Both the position numbers and the translations under genes were made by a program. This document shows positions 18,533-27,107 of a DNA stretch of 64,000 bases, in pieces (the stretch's first letter is position 1; each line of letters begins with the position of its first letter). The stretch is from contig JBJEPQ010000027.1 of the NCBI GenBank assembly GCA_051881315.1, positions 30,717-94,716 of the forward strand, read 5' to 3'. The notes under the pieces are model-generated. The model was not told the origin of the DNA. It worked only from the letters and a program-made list of their open reading frames with translations, and did no database searches. The stretch is from CAG-488 sp051881315 (lineage in GTDB: Bacteria > Bacillota > Clostridia > Oscillospirales > Acutalibacteraceae).

Positions 18533-19405
18533 TTAAACAATCTTCTCCAAGCCGCTCTTGACGGGCTTTACAAGATAGACCTGATTTATAAATGACTGAA
18601 GACTTTCGACGGCGCACTCAGCCTTTGACTCATCGTCAAAAATTCCGAACACGGTCGGACCGCTTCCGCTCATACACGCCGCCAGTGCGCCGTAGCGGTT
18701 GAGCACGCTCTTGATCGGTACACGTTCGGGCACTTCGATGAGCTGTTCAAAAACATTCTTTGTCCTTCTGCAAATCTCGTTGAGATCGCCCTTTGAAGCG
18801 GCGAACAACATTCCGCAGGTGTCAAGATGGCGGATATTCTGCGCCGTGTCAAAAGCCGCATACGCTTCCTTTGTAGAAACTCCCCTTTCGGGCTTCGCCA
18901 GCACTATATGACAGTCGGGAAGATCGGTAAGCGGTGAAAGCACCTCGCCGATATTCTGCGCAAGACATGTGCCGCCAGTCAGGCAGAACGGAACATCTGC
19001 TCCGACCTTTACTCCCACGGCGCAAAGCTCCTTTTGAGAAAGTCCTGCCGAATAAATATCGTTGAGCGCCGCAATGACAGCCGCACCGTCTGCGCTTCCG
19101 CCTGCCATTCCTGCGGCAAAGGGAATGTTCTTTTCGATATGGATTTTTATTCCCTTATTTTCGATTTTCGTGTAATTGAAAAACGCTTCGGCGGCCTTGT
19201 ATGCAATGTTCGATTTGTCACACGGGAGCTTTTCTTCACTGCACGATATAGAAATCCTGCCGTCGTCGGTGCTCTCAACGCTCACAGTATCGTAAAGTCC
19301 GACGGACTGCATTATCATAAAAAGGCTGTGATATCCGTTTTCAAGCGTTGTGAGAATATCCAGCATAAGATTTATTTTTGCGGCCGCTTTGTATTCGGCT
19401 TTCAT
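18533..19405 (-). CDS. ispE: 4-diphosphocytidyl-2-C-methyl-D-erythritol kinase
   Basis: GHMP-family kinase that phosphorylates CDP-methylerythritol in the MEP pathway of isoprenoid synthesis. Features seen are AAAKINLMLDIL at the N-terminus, the glycine-rich ATP loop NIPFAAGMAGGSADGAA (about residues 88-104), GADVPFCLTGGTCLAQNIGE and the C-terminal CMSGSGPTVFGIF. The length of about 290 residues is normal. I chose the ATG at 19405 because AAAGGA is nine bases upstream; the ATG three codons earlier abuts that site. It follows a small membrane protein gene in the same direction at 34 bases. A cytidylyltransferase at 40770-41486 may supply the preceding step, but its substrate is ambiguous. Confidence 0.95.
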   Translation of the reverse strand: MKAEYKAAAKINLMLDILTTLENGYHSLFMIMQSVGLYDTVSVESTDDGRISISCSEEKLPCDKSNIAYKAAEAFFNYTKIENKGIKIHIEKNIPFAAGMAGGSADGAAVIAALNDIYSAGLSQKELCAVGVKVGADVPFCLTGGTCLAQNIGEVLSPLTDLPDCHIVLAKPERGVSTKEAYAAFDTAQNIRHLDTCGMLFAASKGDLNEICRRTKNVFEQLIEVPERVPIKSVLNRYGALAACMSGSGPTVFGIFDDESKAECAVESLQSFINQVYLVKPVKSGLEKIV

Positions 19406-19439
19406 ATTCTTCATTCCTTTCGGTCGCTTTGAGACAAAA

Positions 19440-19877
19440 TTATTTTATCCTTGTTTGCTTCAAGCCTGTGAATTTCTGTCCCCACGCATTCGCCCACGCT
19501 TCGCAGTAAAGCCAATAGTAGGAGACATTGTTCTTCTTGCGGTAGTTTACACACGGTTTAAAGTTGCACCATACAAACGAAGGAATTGCTATCACAAGAA
19601 ACCATATCGGGCCGAGTAGAAGAGCCTGCCATGTGTGACCGTATTCGTGGATGCGTGTATCACGGAGCCAGTCCTCGGGACGGTCGGGATTCATAAAAAT
19701 AAATGTGCCGAAGGATATTCCGCCCCAGTCGCCGGGTATATACGTCACCGTTGAATTGTAAAAACGCTCATGCTTACAGCCCTTGATTCCCGCAAATATT
19801 ACAAAGGCGATAAATCCGATCAGATTGATCGGCAGAGCCCAGGTCCACTGCACAAGATAAAACAGAAACTTTTTCAT
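19440..19877 (-). CDS. Small membrane protein with HEYGH motif
   Basis: A 145-residue protein with two clear hydrophobic segments (about residues 10-30 and 90-108) that flank the sequence TRIHEYGHTWQALLLGP. The HEYGH is an HExxH-like zinc motif, so a membrane metallopeptidase-like role is possible, but the protein is short and no third ligand is obvious. I recognise it only as a conserved hypothetical type. It lies immediately upstream of ispE on the same strand and probably shares its transcript. Confidence 0.7.
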   Translation of the reverse strand: MKKFLFYLVQWTWALPINLIGFIAFVIFAGIKGCKHERFYNSTVTYIPGDWGGISFGTFIFMNPDRPEDWLRDTRIHEYGHTWQALLLGPIWFLVIAIPSFVWCNFKPCVNYRKKNNVSYYWLYCEAWANAWGQKFTGLKQTRIK

Positions 19878-20014
19878 ATTATTACCTCCGTTCGGCTTAT
19901 TTTATCATATTTTTCTTTCTTTGAAAAGAGTATAAAAGCATTTTCCGAAAAACTTGAAAAATAATAAATAATGTGTATAATATATATATATCAGTTTTAA
20001 ACGGAGGTTTTATT

Positions 20015-20218
20015 ATGACAGAAGTAACTAAAGATATGCTTATCGGTGAAATTCTTGACGCAGACAGAGGAACGGCAGAGTTCTTCCTCAATATGGGTAT
20101 GCACTGCCTCGGCTGTCCCTCGGCAAGGGGAGAAAGCCTTGAGATGGCATGTGCGGTTCACGGTGTAGATGTTGACCAGATGGTTGCCGACATCAACGCT
20201 TATCTTGCAAGCAAATGA
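20015..20218 (+). CDS. DUF1858 domain protein
   Basis: A 67-residue protein of the DUF1858 type, a small helical domain with the conserved MHCLGCPSARGESLEMAC segment, where two Cys frame a CxxC-like pair. Such proteins are often near hybrid-cluster or redox genes; the role is not defined. The ATG at 20015 has GGAGG eight bases upstream; earlier in-frame codons lie before that site. The stop overlaps the trmK start by four bases, suggesting translational coupling. Confidence 0.85.
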   Translation: MTEVTKDMLIGEILDADRGTAEFFLNMGMHCLGCPSARGESLEMACAVHGVDVDQMVADINAYLASK

Positions 20219-20883
20219 TCCGACTCAAGCCGAGACTTCAGACGGCGGCGGATATGGTTCGCATCGGTTCCCGTGTTGCTGACATAGGGACCGATCACGC
20301 ATATCTGCCTGCTTCGCTCATACTGTCGGGGAAAATACCGTCTGCCGTTGCGGCAGATCTGAGAAAGGGTCCATTGGAAAACGCAGAAGAAACCGTCCGT
20401 AACAATCACATTGAGGATAGGGTTCAGCTTCGCCTTTCCGATGGACTTAAATGTGTCAGCCCCGACGAAGCTGACGACATTGTCATCGCAGGTATGGGCG
20501 GCATACTTATCTCCGAAATACTGACAGCCGCCGAATGGGTGAAAAATCCCCGTTACAAGCTCATTCTTCAGCCTCAGTCCCACGACGAGGACGTCCGAAA
20601 ATACCTGTTCTCAAACGGATTTTCGGTTACGGACGAGGAGGTCTGCTTTGAGGACGGCAAGGTCTACATATGTATCGGCGCCGTTTATACGGGCGAAACA
20701 CTCCCCCACAGCGAGGCGGAAATAATGTTCGGCACAATGCTCGGCAGGAATGACGAAGCCGCATGTGCCTTTAAGGAAAAGAAAATGAAACGAATTAAAT
20801 CCCGTCTTACCGCCTTAAAAGAACACGGCGGAGACGAGAACGAAATACAGACGCTTGAAGAAATCATAAAAGAGGTGGAATAA
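20215..20883 (+). CDS. trmK: tRNA (adenine(22)-N1)-methyltransferase TrmK
   Basis: S-adenosylmethionine-dependent methyltransferase that modifies A22 in bacterial tRNAs. The N-terminus RLQTAADMV, the SAM-binding RVADIGTDHAYLP (motif I), AADLRKGPLENA and DDIVIAGMGGILISEIL are characteristic of TrmK, and the C-terminal coiled region (KEKKMKRIKSRLTALKE) is also expected. The 222-residue length fits. It overlaps its neighbours on both sides (ATGA with DUF1858, one base with the Nif3-like gene), an arrangement often seen in Firmicutes. Confidence 0.93.
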   Translation: MIRLKPRLQTAADMVRIGSRVADIGTDHAYLPASLILSGKIPSAVAADLRKGPLENAEETVRNNHIEDRVQLRLSDGLKCVSPDEADDIVIAGMGGILISEILTAAEWVKNPRYKLILQPQSHDEDVRKYLFSNGFSVTDEEVCFEDGKVYICIGAVYTGETLPHSEAEIMFGTMLGRNDEAACAFKEKKMKRIKSRLTALKEHGGDENEIQTLEEIIKEVE

Positions 20884-21617
20884 TGGCAAGGGTAAAGGAT
20901 TTTTTCGCTTATCTCAATTTGATTGCTCCGTTTGAAACTCAGGAGGACTGGGACAACAGCGGTATGCTTGTCGGCGACGAAAATGCCGAGGTCACAAAGG
21001 CGGCTGTCGTGCTTGACATCACACCCGAAGCGGTGGAAAAAGCCAAGTCGGTCGGCGCAAATCTGATAATCAGCCACCACCCGGTCATATTTAATCCGAT
21101 CAAATCGGTCGTCAAGAACAGCTTGCCGTATGAGCTTGTCAAGGCTTCGGTAAATGCGATCTGCTGTCACACTCCGCTCGACATTGCCGACGGCGGAACG
21201 AACGATTCCCTAGCCGAGCTTCTCGGAATAAAGGTTACCCGTGCCGAGGATCCCATTCTCCGTCTCGGAACGGTTGAAAAAACGACGGCAAAGGAGCTTG
21301 CAGAAAGTATAGCGAAAAAGCTCGGAACAACACTCAGATATGCCGACGCAGGCAGACCGATCGAAAAAATTGCTATCTGCACGGGCGCAGGCTGTTCTCT
21401 GATCGAAGCGGCAGGCGATATTGACGCTTTCATCACGGGTGACGCATCCCACCACAATTTCCTTGACTGCATACAGTCGGGCATAACTCTCATCGCCGCA
21501 GGTCACTTTGAAACGGAGATCGTTGTTATTCCCGTGCTCGTAAAAAAACTGCGTGAGCAGTTCCCCGAAATTGAAATAATCGACCTGAAACAGGATAATC
21601 CCATTAAATTTATTTGA
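20883..21617 (+). CDS. Nif3-like dinuclear metal centre protein
   Basis: A 244-residue member of the Nif3/YqfO family, hexameric proteins with a two-metal site; proposed roles include GTP cyclohydrolase-like activity, but the function is not settled. Metal-binding motifs are present: QEDWDNSGMLVG, NLIISHHPVIF (His-His), CCHTPLDIADGGTND and the C-terminal ITGDASHHNFLD and AAGHFETE. It lacks the inserted PII-like domain found in longer relatives. It is directly coupled to trmK. Confidence 0.92.
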   Translation: MARVKDFFAYLNLIAPFETQEDWDNSGMLVGDENAEVTKAAVVLDITPEAVEKAKSVGANLIISHHPVIFNPIKSVVKNSLPYELVKASVNAICCHTPLDIADGGTNDSLAELLGIKVTRAEDPILRLGTVEKTTAKELAESIAKKLGTTLRYADAGRPIEKIAICTGAGCSLIEAAGDIDAFITGDASHHNFLDCIQSGITLIAAGHFETEIVVIPVLVKKLREQFPEIEIIDLKQDNPIKFI

Positions 21618-21625
21618 GGTAAAAA

Positions 21626-23374
21626 ATGGCTCTTGACGGAATATTTCTCAGTAAAATTAAAGACGAGCTGATAAGAGAAATTTGCTTCAGCCGTGTTGAA
21701 AAGGTACACCAGCCCTCCCGTGAGGAGCTGGTTATACACCTGCGCGGAAAAACAGGCGCAAGGAAGCTTTTCCTTTCCATCAGGGGCAACAGTCCGAGAA
21801 TACATCTGACCGAGCACGCACCCGAAAATCCCGCTGTGCCGCCGATGTTCTGTATGCTGATGAGAAAAAAACTTCTCAACGCTCAGCTTGTCGATATCCG
21901 TCAGTCCGGGCTTGACAGAATTTTATACCTTGATTTCAACGCAACGAACGAGATCGGGGACAAAATCAAGCTCATACTCTCCATTGAAATAATGGCAAAG
22001 TACAGCAACATTATTCTGTTTGACGGTGACGGAAAGATTGTTGACGCTATCAAGCGAGTTGATCTCAGTCAGTCCGCAGTCAGGCAGATACTTCCAGGCT
22101 TTAAATACGTTGCACCGCCGCCGCAGAGCAAGCTGAACATAACCGATCACACGACGGAAAACATCATTGCTCAAATAAAGACATACCCGAACAAAGCTCT
22201 GTCCTCCGCCGTGCTTTGCACCTTACAGGGAGCATCTCCCCTGACCTGCCGTGAGCTTTGCGGAGAATACGGCGAGCTTTATACCGACGAGGTCGGAGAA
22301 AAAGGATTTGAATTTCTTACCGCCTCTCTCGACAAGCTCCGAAATACTATTATAAATGAACAGGGCACTCCGTTTATGCTCAAGGACGAGACGGGCAAGC
22401 CTGTTGATTTCTCGTTTTTTGAGATAAAGCAGTACGGTCAAAAATACAGGTCGGAGATCAAGAACAGCTTTTCTCAGCTTCTTGACGAGTTCTACTATGA
22501 ATGTGACCGTCTTGAGCGCACCAAGCAAAAAGGACAGGATCTTGTCAAGCTGTTAAATTCAGCAATATCCCGTGTCTCCAAAAAGCTGAGTTTAAGGCAG
22601 GCTGAGCTTGCAAACTGCGCCGACAGGGAAAAGCTGAGAATCAATGCGGAGCTTATCAACGCAAACCTTTACAGGCTTGAAAAGGGTGCGTTTTTCTACG
22701 ATCTCGAAAACTACTACGATGAAAACAAGCCGATCAGAATAAAAGCCGATCCGTCCAAATCTCCTGCTCAGAATGCACAGAAATATTTCAAGGAATACCG
22801 CAAGGCAAAGACGGCAGAACAGCTTCTGACGGGCTTGATTGAGGAAAGCAAACAGGAGCTTGCCTACCTTGAAACCGTTGCAGACTCCCTTGAAAGAGCC
22901 GACACTCAGGCGGAGATAGACGAGATACGAAATGAGCTTTCGCTCAGCGGCTATGTTAAAAAGAGAAAGGGTGCGGAAAAGAAATCGTCAAAGACTCTTC
23001 CGCCGATAGAATACAGAACGACAGACGGCTTCCGTGTGCTCGTCGGCAGGAACAATGTGCAGAATGACAGACTCTCTCTGAAAACCGCCGCAAAGAACGA
23101 TATGTGGCTTCACACTCAGAAATTCCCGGGCTCTCACGTCATCATCGTCAGCGACAACCGTGAGATCAGCGACGACGCCATAGTCGAGGCGGCTGAGATT
23201 GCCGCCTACCACAGCAAGGCGAGGGACGCAAAGCTCGTCCCCGTCGACTACACTTATGTTAAAAATCTCAAAAAGCCTCAGGGCGCACCCTACGGCAAGG
23301 TGATATACCATGTTTATTATTCGGTCAACGTCACGCCCGACAGGGATAAAATTGCCGAAAAACTTGTTAAATGA
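21626..23374 (+). CDS. rqcH: NFACT protein, RqcH / fibronectin-binding protein A homologue
   Basis: Ribosome-associated quality control factor that in Firmicutes directs C-terminal alanine tailing of stalled nascent chains on 50S subunits. The 582 residues show the order expected for NFACT proteins: NFACT-N (MALDGIFLSKIKDELI, GNSPRIHLTE), helix-hairpin-helix region, long coiled coil (about residues 290-440, with repeated Lys/Glu/Ala) and the NFACT-R domain (DGFRVLVGRNNVQNDRLS, DMWLHTQKFPGSHVII). The C-terminal AAYHSKARD and VDYTYVKNLKKP are also typical. It follows the Nif3-like gene by eight bases, so it is part of the same operon. Confidence 0.9.
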   Translation: MALDGIFLSKIKDELIREICFSRVEKVHQPSREELVIHLRGKTGARKLFLSIRGNSPRIHLTEHAPENPAVPPMFCMLMRKKLLNAQLVDIRQSGLDRILYLDFNATNEIGDKIKLILSIEIMAKYSNIILFDGDGKIVDAIKRVDLSQSAVRQILPGFKYVAPPPQSKLNITDHTTENIIAQIKTYPNKALSSAVLCTLQGASPLTCRELCGEYGELYTDEVGEKGFEFLTASLDKLRNTIINEQGTPFMLKDETGKPVDFSFFEIKQYGQKYRSEIKNSFSQLLDEFYYECDRLERTKQKGQDLVKLLNSAISRVSKKLSLRQAELANCADREKLRINAELINANLYRLEKGAFFYDLENYYDENKPIRIKADPSKSPAQNAQKYFKEYRKAKTAEQLLTGLIEESKQELAYLETVADSLERADTQAEIDEIRNELSLSGYVKKRKGAEKKSSKTLPPIEYRTTDGFRVLVGRNNVQNDRLSLKTAAKNDMWLHTQKFPGSHVIIVSDNREISDDAIVEAAEIAAYHSKARDAKLVPVDYTYVKNLKKPQGAPYGKVIYHVYYSVNVTPDRDKIAEKLVK

Positions 23375-23386
23375 TAGGTGAACGAT

Positions 23387-25948
23387 ATGCGACTTCTTGT
23401 TATTGACGGAAACAGTATAATCAACCGTGCTTTCTACGGAATAAAGCTGCTCAGCACCAAGGACGGCAAATACACCAACGGCATTTACGGCTTTATGAAT
23501 ATCTTTCACAAGCTGCTGGAGGAATGTCAGCCCGACCGTGTTGCCGTGGCTTTCGACGTCAAAAAGCCGACCTTCCGCCACGAAATGTATTCAGAATACA
23601 AGGCAGGCCGTCACGCCATGCCCGATGAGCTTAAACAGCAGATGCCCGTTCTCAAGGAGCTTCTGACGCTTATGGGATACAGGGTGGTTGAACAGGCAGG
23701 CTGGGAGGCGGACGATATTCTCGGCACGCTCAGCGTTCAGATGAAGGGTGACGACCGCTGTTTCATCGCTACGGGAGACCGTGACAGTCTTCAGCTTGTC
23801 AGCGACAACACAACTGTTCTGCTCGCCTCGACCAAAATGGGCAAAACGCAGACCGTTCCATATGACAAGGCAAAGATCAAGGAGGAATACGGCGTTGAAC
23901 CGTGGCAGATGATTGAAATTAAGGCCTTGCAGGGCGACAGCTCGGACAATATTCCCGGAGTTGCAGGCGTAGGACCGAAGACCGCAGGCGATCTTATAAA
24001 GCGTTTCGGCTCGGTGGAAAATATATACAAGGACATTGACACGCTCGACATAAAGGACAAGCTGCGTGAAAAGCTCGTCAATTCAAAGGAAAGCGCATTT
24101 CTCAGCCACACCCTCGGCACGATCCGCACGGACGCTCCGATTGATACCGATATGGATTCCTACATTCCGTCACAGCCCGACAGCAAAAAGGCTTCAAGCC
24201 TGCTCGCTTCGCTTGAGATGTTCAGTATGATTGAAAAATTTGATCTCGGCAAGGGTGAACAGACGGTTGCGGAAACGTTCGGTATCCCCGTTCGTCAGCT
24301 TGACAGCATATCCGAGACGGCTCTCGGCAATAAGATTTATTTTGTTCCCGAATTTTCCGACGGCGACATTATTTCCGTTGCCTTTGACTGCGGAGAATAC
24401 ATTGCCGTTATCGAAAACAACAGCTTCACCTTTGCATCGGAGCTTGGTGAAATACTCTCAAACGAAGCCGAGAAAATAACCTATGACGCAAAAAATCTGT
24501 ATTCATGGGCATTGAAAAGAAATATTAAAATCAACGGAAAAGTCAGCGATATTATGATCGCAGGCTATATCCTCAATCCCTCGGCGAACGACTACTCCCC
24601 TGTCAGAATGGCTCAGGAATACGGAGCAGTCTCACCCGAGCTCAGCGAGGAAAACCCAACGGCTCTCAATGCCGCCGCATTAAAGAACGCATGGGAAAAG
24701 GTCATTGTGCTGATCGAAGAAAACGAACAGCTTCCCCTGCTCTATGACATTGAAATGCCGCTTTGCAAGGTGCTTTCTTCAATGGAGGTCACGGGATTTC
24801 TCGTTGACCGTGAAAGCATTGAGCAGTACGGAGCGGTGCTTGAAGAAAATGTCAACGAGCTTGTTGAAAAAATATATGACCTTGCAGGCGAGGAATTTAA
24901 CATAAATTCACCGAAACAGCTCGGTACTGTGCTTTTTGAAAAGCTCGGACTGCCTGCAAAGAAAAAGACAAAATCGGGTTACTCGACGAATGCCGACGTG
25001 CTTGAAAGCCTTGCACCCGACTATCCGATCGTGTCGCTCATTCTCGAATACAGGACGCTTGCAAAGCTCAAGTCCACCTACTGCGACGGCTTGCAGAAGT
25101 GCATCGCTCCTGACGGAAGAATACATTCAACACTCAATCAGACCGAGACGAAAACGGGAAGAATTTCCTCGACAGAGCCTAATCTTCAGAATATTCCCGT
25201 TAGAACTCCCGTCGGCCGTGAGCTTCGCAAATTTTTTATCGCAAAGGACGGCTGTGTTCTCATCGACGCCGACTATTCACAGATCGAGCTGAGAGTTCTC
25301 GCCGACATCGCAAACGACGAAACGATGATAACCGCATTCAACGACGGCGACGATATACACACAATAACCGCATCACAGGTGTTCAATATGCCCGTTGAGG
25401 CCGTAACTCCGCTGATGAGAAGCCGGGCGAAAGCGGTCAATTTCGGCATAGTTTACGGAATAGGCGCATTTTCCCTCGCTCAGGAGATCGGCGTTTCCCG
25501 TGCCGAGGCGGACAGGTACATCAAGGGTTATCTTCACCGTTTTTCGGGCGTTGACAGCTATATGAAAGAGGTTATCGCCAAGGCGAAGGAGGACGGCTAC
25601 GTTAAAACCTTGTTCAACCGCCGCCGCTATCTTCCCGAGCTTGCCGCTTCAAACGCAATGATACGCAACTTCGGCGAGCGTGTGGCAAGGAATATGCCCA
25701 TTCAGGGCACAGCCGCAGACATTATAAAAATTGCAATGGTTCAGGTTTATAACAGACTTGAAGCAGAACAGCTCAAATCAAAGCTGATAATGCAGGTTCA
25801 CGATGAGCTTATTGTCGAAGCTCCCGAGGACGAAAAGGATCACGTTGCCGACATCGTGCGTGAGGAGATGGAAAATGCCTGCAAGATGAAGGTTAAGCTC
25901 ACCGCCGACGTTCACTGCGGCAGAAGCTGGTACGATGCAAAAGGATAA
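23387..25948 (+). CDS. polA: DNA polymerase I
   Basis: Replication and repair polymerase of family A. Residues 1 to about 290 are the 5'-3' exonuclease (LLVIDGNSIINRAFYG, VAVAFDVKKPTFRHE, ATGDRDSLQLV, GDSSDNIPGVAGVGPKTA). The middle domain lacks the acidic DxE and other residues of the proofreading exonuclease, so proofreading is probably absent, as in Bacillus polymerases. The C-terminal polymerase has DADYSQIELR (motif A), RSRAKAVNFGIVYG (O helix) and QVHDELIVEAP (motif C). The ATG at 23387 is preferred over the GTG at 23378 because AGGTG lies upstream and the resulting N-terminus matches the family. Confidence 0.96.
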   Translation: MRLLVIDGNSIINRAFYGIKLLSTKDGKYTNGIYGFMNIFHKLLEECQPDRVAVAFDVKKPTFRHEMYSEYKAGRHAMPDELKQQMPVLKELLTLMGYRVVEQAGWEADDILGTLSVQMKGDDRCFIATGDRDSLQLVSDNTTVLLASTKMGKTQTVPYDKAKIKEEYGVEPWQMIEIKALQGDSSDNIPGVAGVGPKTAGDLIKRFGSVENIYKDIDTLDIKDKLREKLVNSKESAFLSHTLGTIRTDAPIDTDMDSYIPSQPDSKKASSLLASLEMFSMIEKFDLGKGEQTVAETFGIPVRQLDSISETALGNKIYFVPEFSDGDIISVAFDCGEYIAVIENNSFTFASELGEILSNEAEKITYDAKNLYSWALKRNIKINGKVSDIMIAGYILNPSANDYSPVRMAQEYGAVSPELSEENPTALNAAALKNAWEKVIVLIEENEQLPLLYDIEMPLCKVLSSMEVTGFLVDRESIEQYGAVLEENVNELVEKIYDLAGEEFNINSPKQLGTVLFEKLGLPAKKKTKSGYSTNADVLESLAPDYPIVSLILEYRTLAKLKSTYCDGLQKCIAPDGRIHSTLNQTETKTGRISSTEPNLQNIPVRTPVGRELRKFFIAKDGCVLIDADYSQIELRVLADIANDETMITAFNDGDDIHTITASQVFNMPVEAVTPLMRSRAKAVNFGIVYGIGAFSLAQEIGVSRAEADRYIKGYLHRFSGVDSYMKEVIAKAKEDGYVKTLFNRRRYLPELAASNAMIRNFGERVARNMPIQGTAADIIKIAMVQVYNRLEAEQLKSKLIMQVHDELIVEAPEDEKDHVADIVREEMENACKMKVKLTADVHCGRSWYDAKG

Positions 25949-25954
25949 TGCAAA

Positions 25955-26239
25955 ATGAAAGACGGAGCAATACTCATCAACACCGCAAGAAGCGGAATTG
26001 TTGACACCGACGCACTCGCAGATGCGCTAAGATCGCACAAGCTTTCGGGTGCCGCCGTAGATGTTTTTGATAACGAGCCGTGTACGGACTCCCCTCTTGT
26101 CGGACTGCCGAATGTTGTGCTCACTCTGCACACAGCTCCGTTTACTTCTGAGAATTTTCGTGAAATGAACAACAGAGCGGCAAAAAGCGTTATTGAATTT
26201 TTCAACGGAACGCTTGACAGCCGCTATCTGATAGGATGA
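25955..26239 (+). pseudogene. C-terminal fragment of a D-isomer 2-hydroxyacid dehydrogenase
   Basis: The 94-codon frame encodes only the end of the NAD-binding domain of a D-2-hydroxyacid dehydrogenase: INTARSGIVDTDALADAL, GAAVDVFDNEP with the catalytic Glu, and LTLHTAP with the catalytic His. Intact enzymes are about 310-350 residues; the N-terminal half, including the Gly-rich dinucleotide loop and the Arg, is missing, and polA ends six bases before it. It therefore looks like a remnant, though a small stand-alone protein cannot be excluded because the frame is intact and a start with a weak ribosome site (AAAGGA upstream) exists. It resembles, without being identical to, the complete dehydrogenase at 39721-40773. 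Confidence 0.6.
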
Positions 26240-26243
26240 TAAT

Positions 26244-27107
26244 ATGATAATTACGTTTGTCTGCACGGGCAACACCTGCCGAAGCGCAATGGCGGAGGGC
26301 ATCTGTCAAAGGCTCATTGCCGAAAGAAAAATTAAAAATATAAGCTGTCAAAGCTGCGGACTTGCGGCATTCGCAGGAGATACGGCTTCTCCGCTTGCAG
26401 TCGAAGCGGCAAAAAAACACGGTGCGGATATTTCAGCCCACCGTTCAAGACAGCTCAATCAATATATATTCGACGAAACGGACATTATGGTCTGTATGAC
26501 AAGCTCTCACAAAAATGCCGTTATGACCTTGCACCCGAAATTCAGAGTCCTTGTCCCCTCTCCCGAAATTGCCGATCCCTACGGCGGCAATGCGGAAATC
26601 TATGAAAAATGTGCCGATCAACTTGAAAGCTATATTTCACGTCTGTTGGACGTTCTGACCGCCGAAATCAGACCGATGGAAGCCTCTGACATTGACGGTA
26701 TTGCCGAAATTGAAAAGGAATGTTTTTCCGCACCGTGGTCAAGGGACGGGATTGCCGAGGAGCTTGACAATGAAAACGCTCATTTTCTTGCGGCTGTCTG
26801 TGACAGCAGAGTTCTCGGCTATATCGGAGTTCATGAGGTGTGCGGCGAAGCGTACATCGACAACATTGCCGTCCGCTCCGAATACAGACGGCTCGGCCTG
26901 GGCGAAAAGCTCCTGAGTGCGGCTCAGGAGGGTGCGTTCTCACGAAAGTGCGAGTTCATCTCCCTTGAGGTACGCAAAAGCAATTCCGCCGCCGTATCGC
27001 TTTACGAAAAGCTCGGCTATGAAAAGGTCGGAGAACGCAAAAATTTCTACACCGATCCGCAGGAGGATGCGGTGATAATGACATTGAAAGAATGTGATAC
27101 CGAATGA
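26244..27107 (+). CDS. Fusion of a YwlE-type low-molecular-weight phosphatase with RimI N-acetyltransferase
   Basis: One frame of 287 codons with two domains. Residues 1 to about 138 are a low-molecular-weight protein phosphatase with the loop CTGNTCRSAMAE: nucleophile Cys7, Thr11 and Arg13, and the general acid Asp in ADPYGGN. Thr in this loop position is the feature that, in Bacillus YwlE, favours phospho-arginine over phospho-tyrosine. Residues from about 142 are a RimI-type GNAT (RPMEASDIDGIAEIE, FSAPWS, IDNIAVRSEYRRLGLGEKLL, SLEVRKSNSAAVSLYEKLGY), which would acetylate ribosomal protein S18. It overlaps tsaD by four bases. The RimI-TsaD linkage is common; the phosphatase attachment is not one I know. 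Confidence 0.88.
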   Translation: MIITFVCTGNTCRSAMAEGICQRLIAERKIKNISCQSCGLAAFAGDTASPLAVEAAKKHGADISAHRSRQLNQYIFDETDIMVCMTSSHKNAVMTLHPKFRVLVPSPEIADPYGGNAEIYEKCADQLESYISRLLDVLTAEIRPMEASDIDGIAEIEKECFSAPWSRDGIAEELDNENAHFLAAVCDSRVLGYIGVHEVCGEAYIDNIAVRSEYRRLGLGEKLLSAAQEGAFSRKCEFISLEVRKSNSAAVSLYEKLGYEKVGERKNFYTDPQEDAVIMTLKECDTE

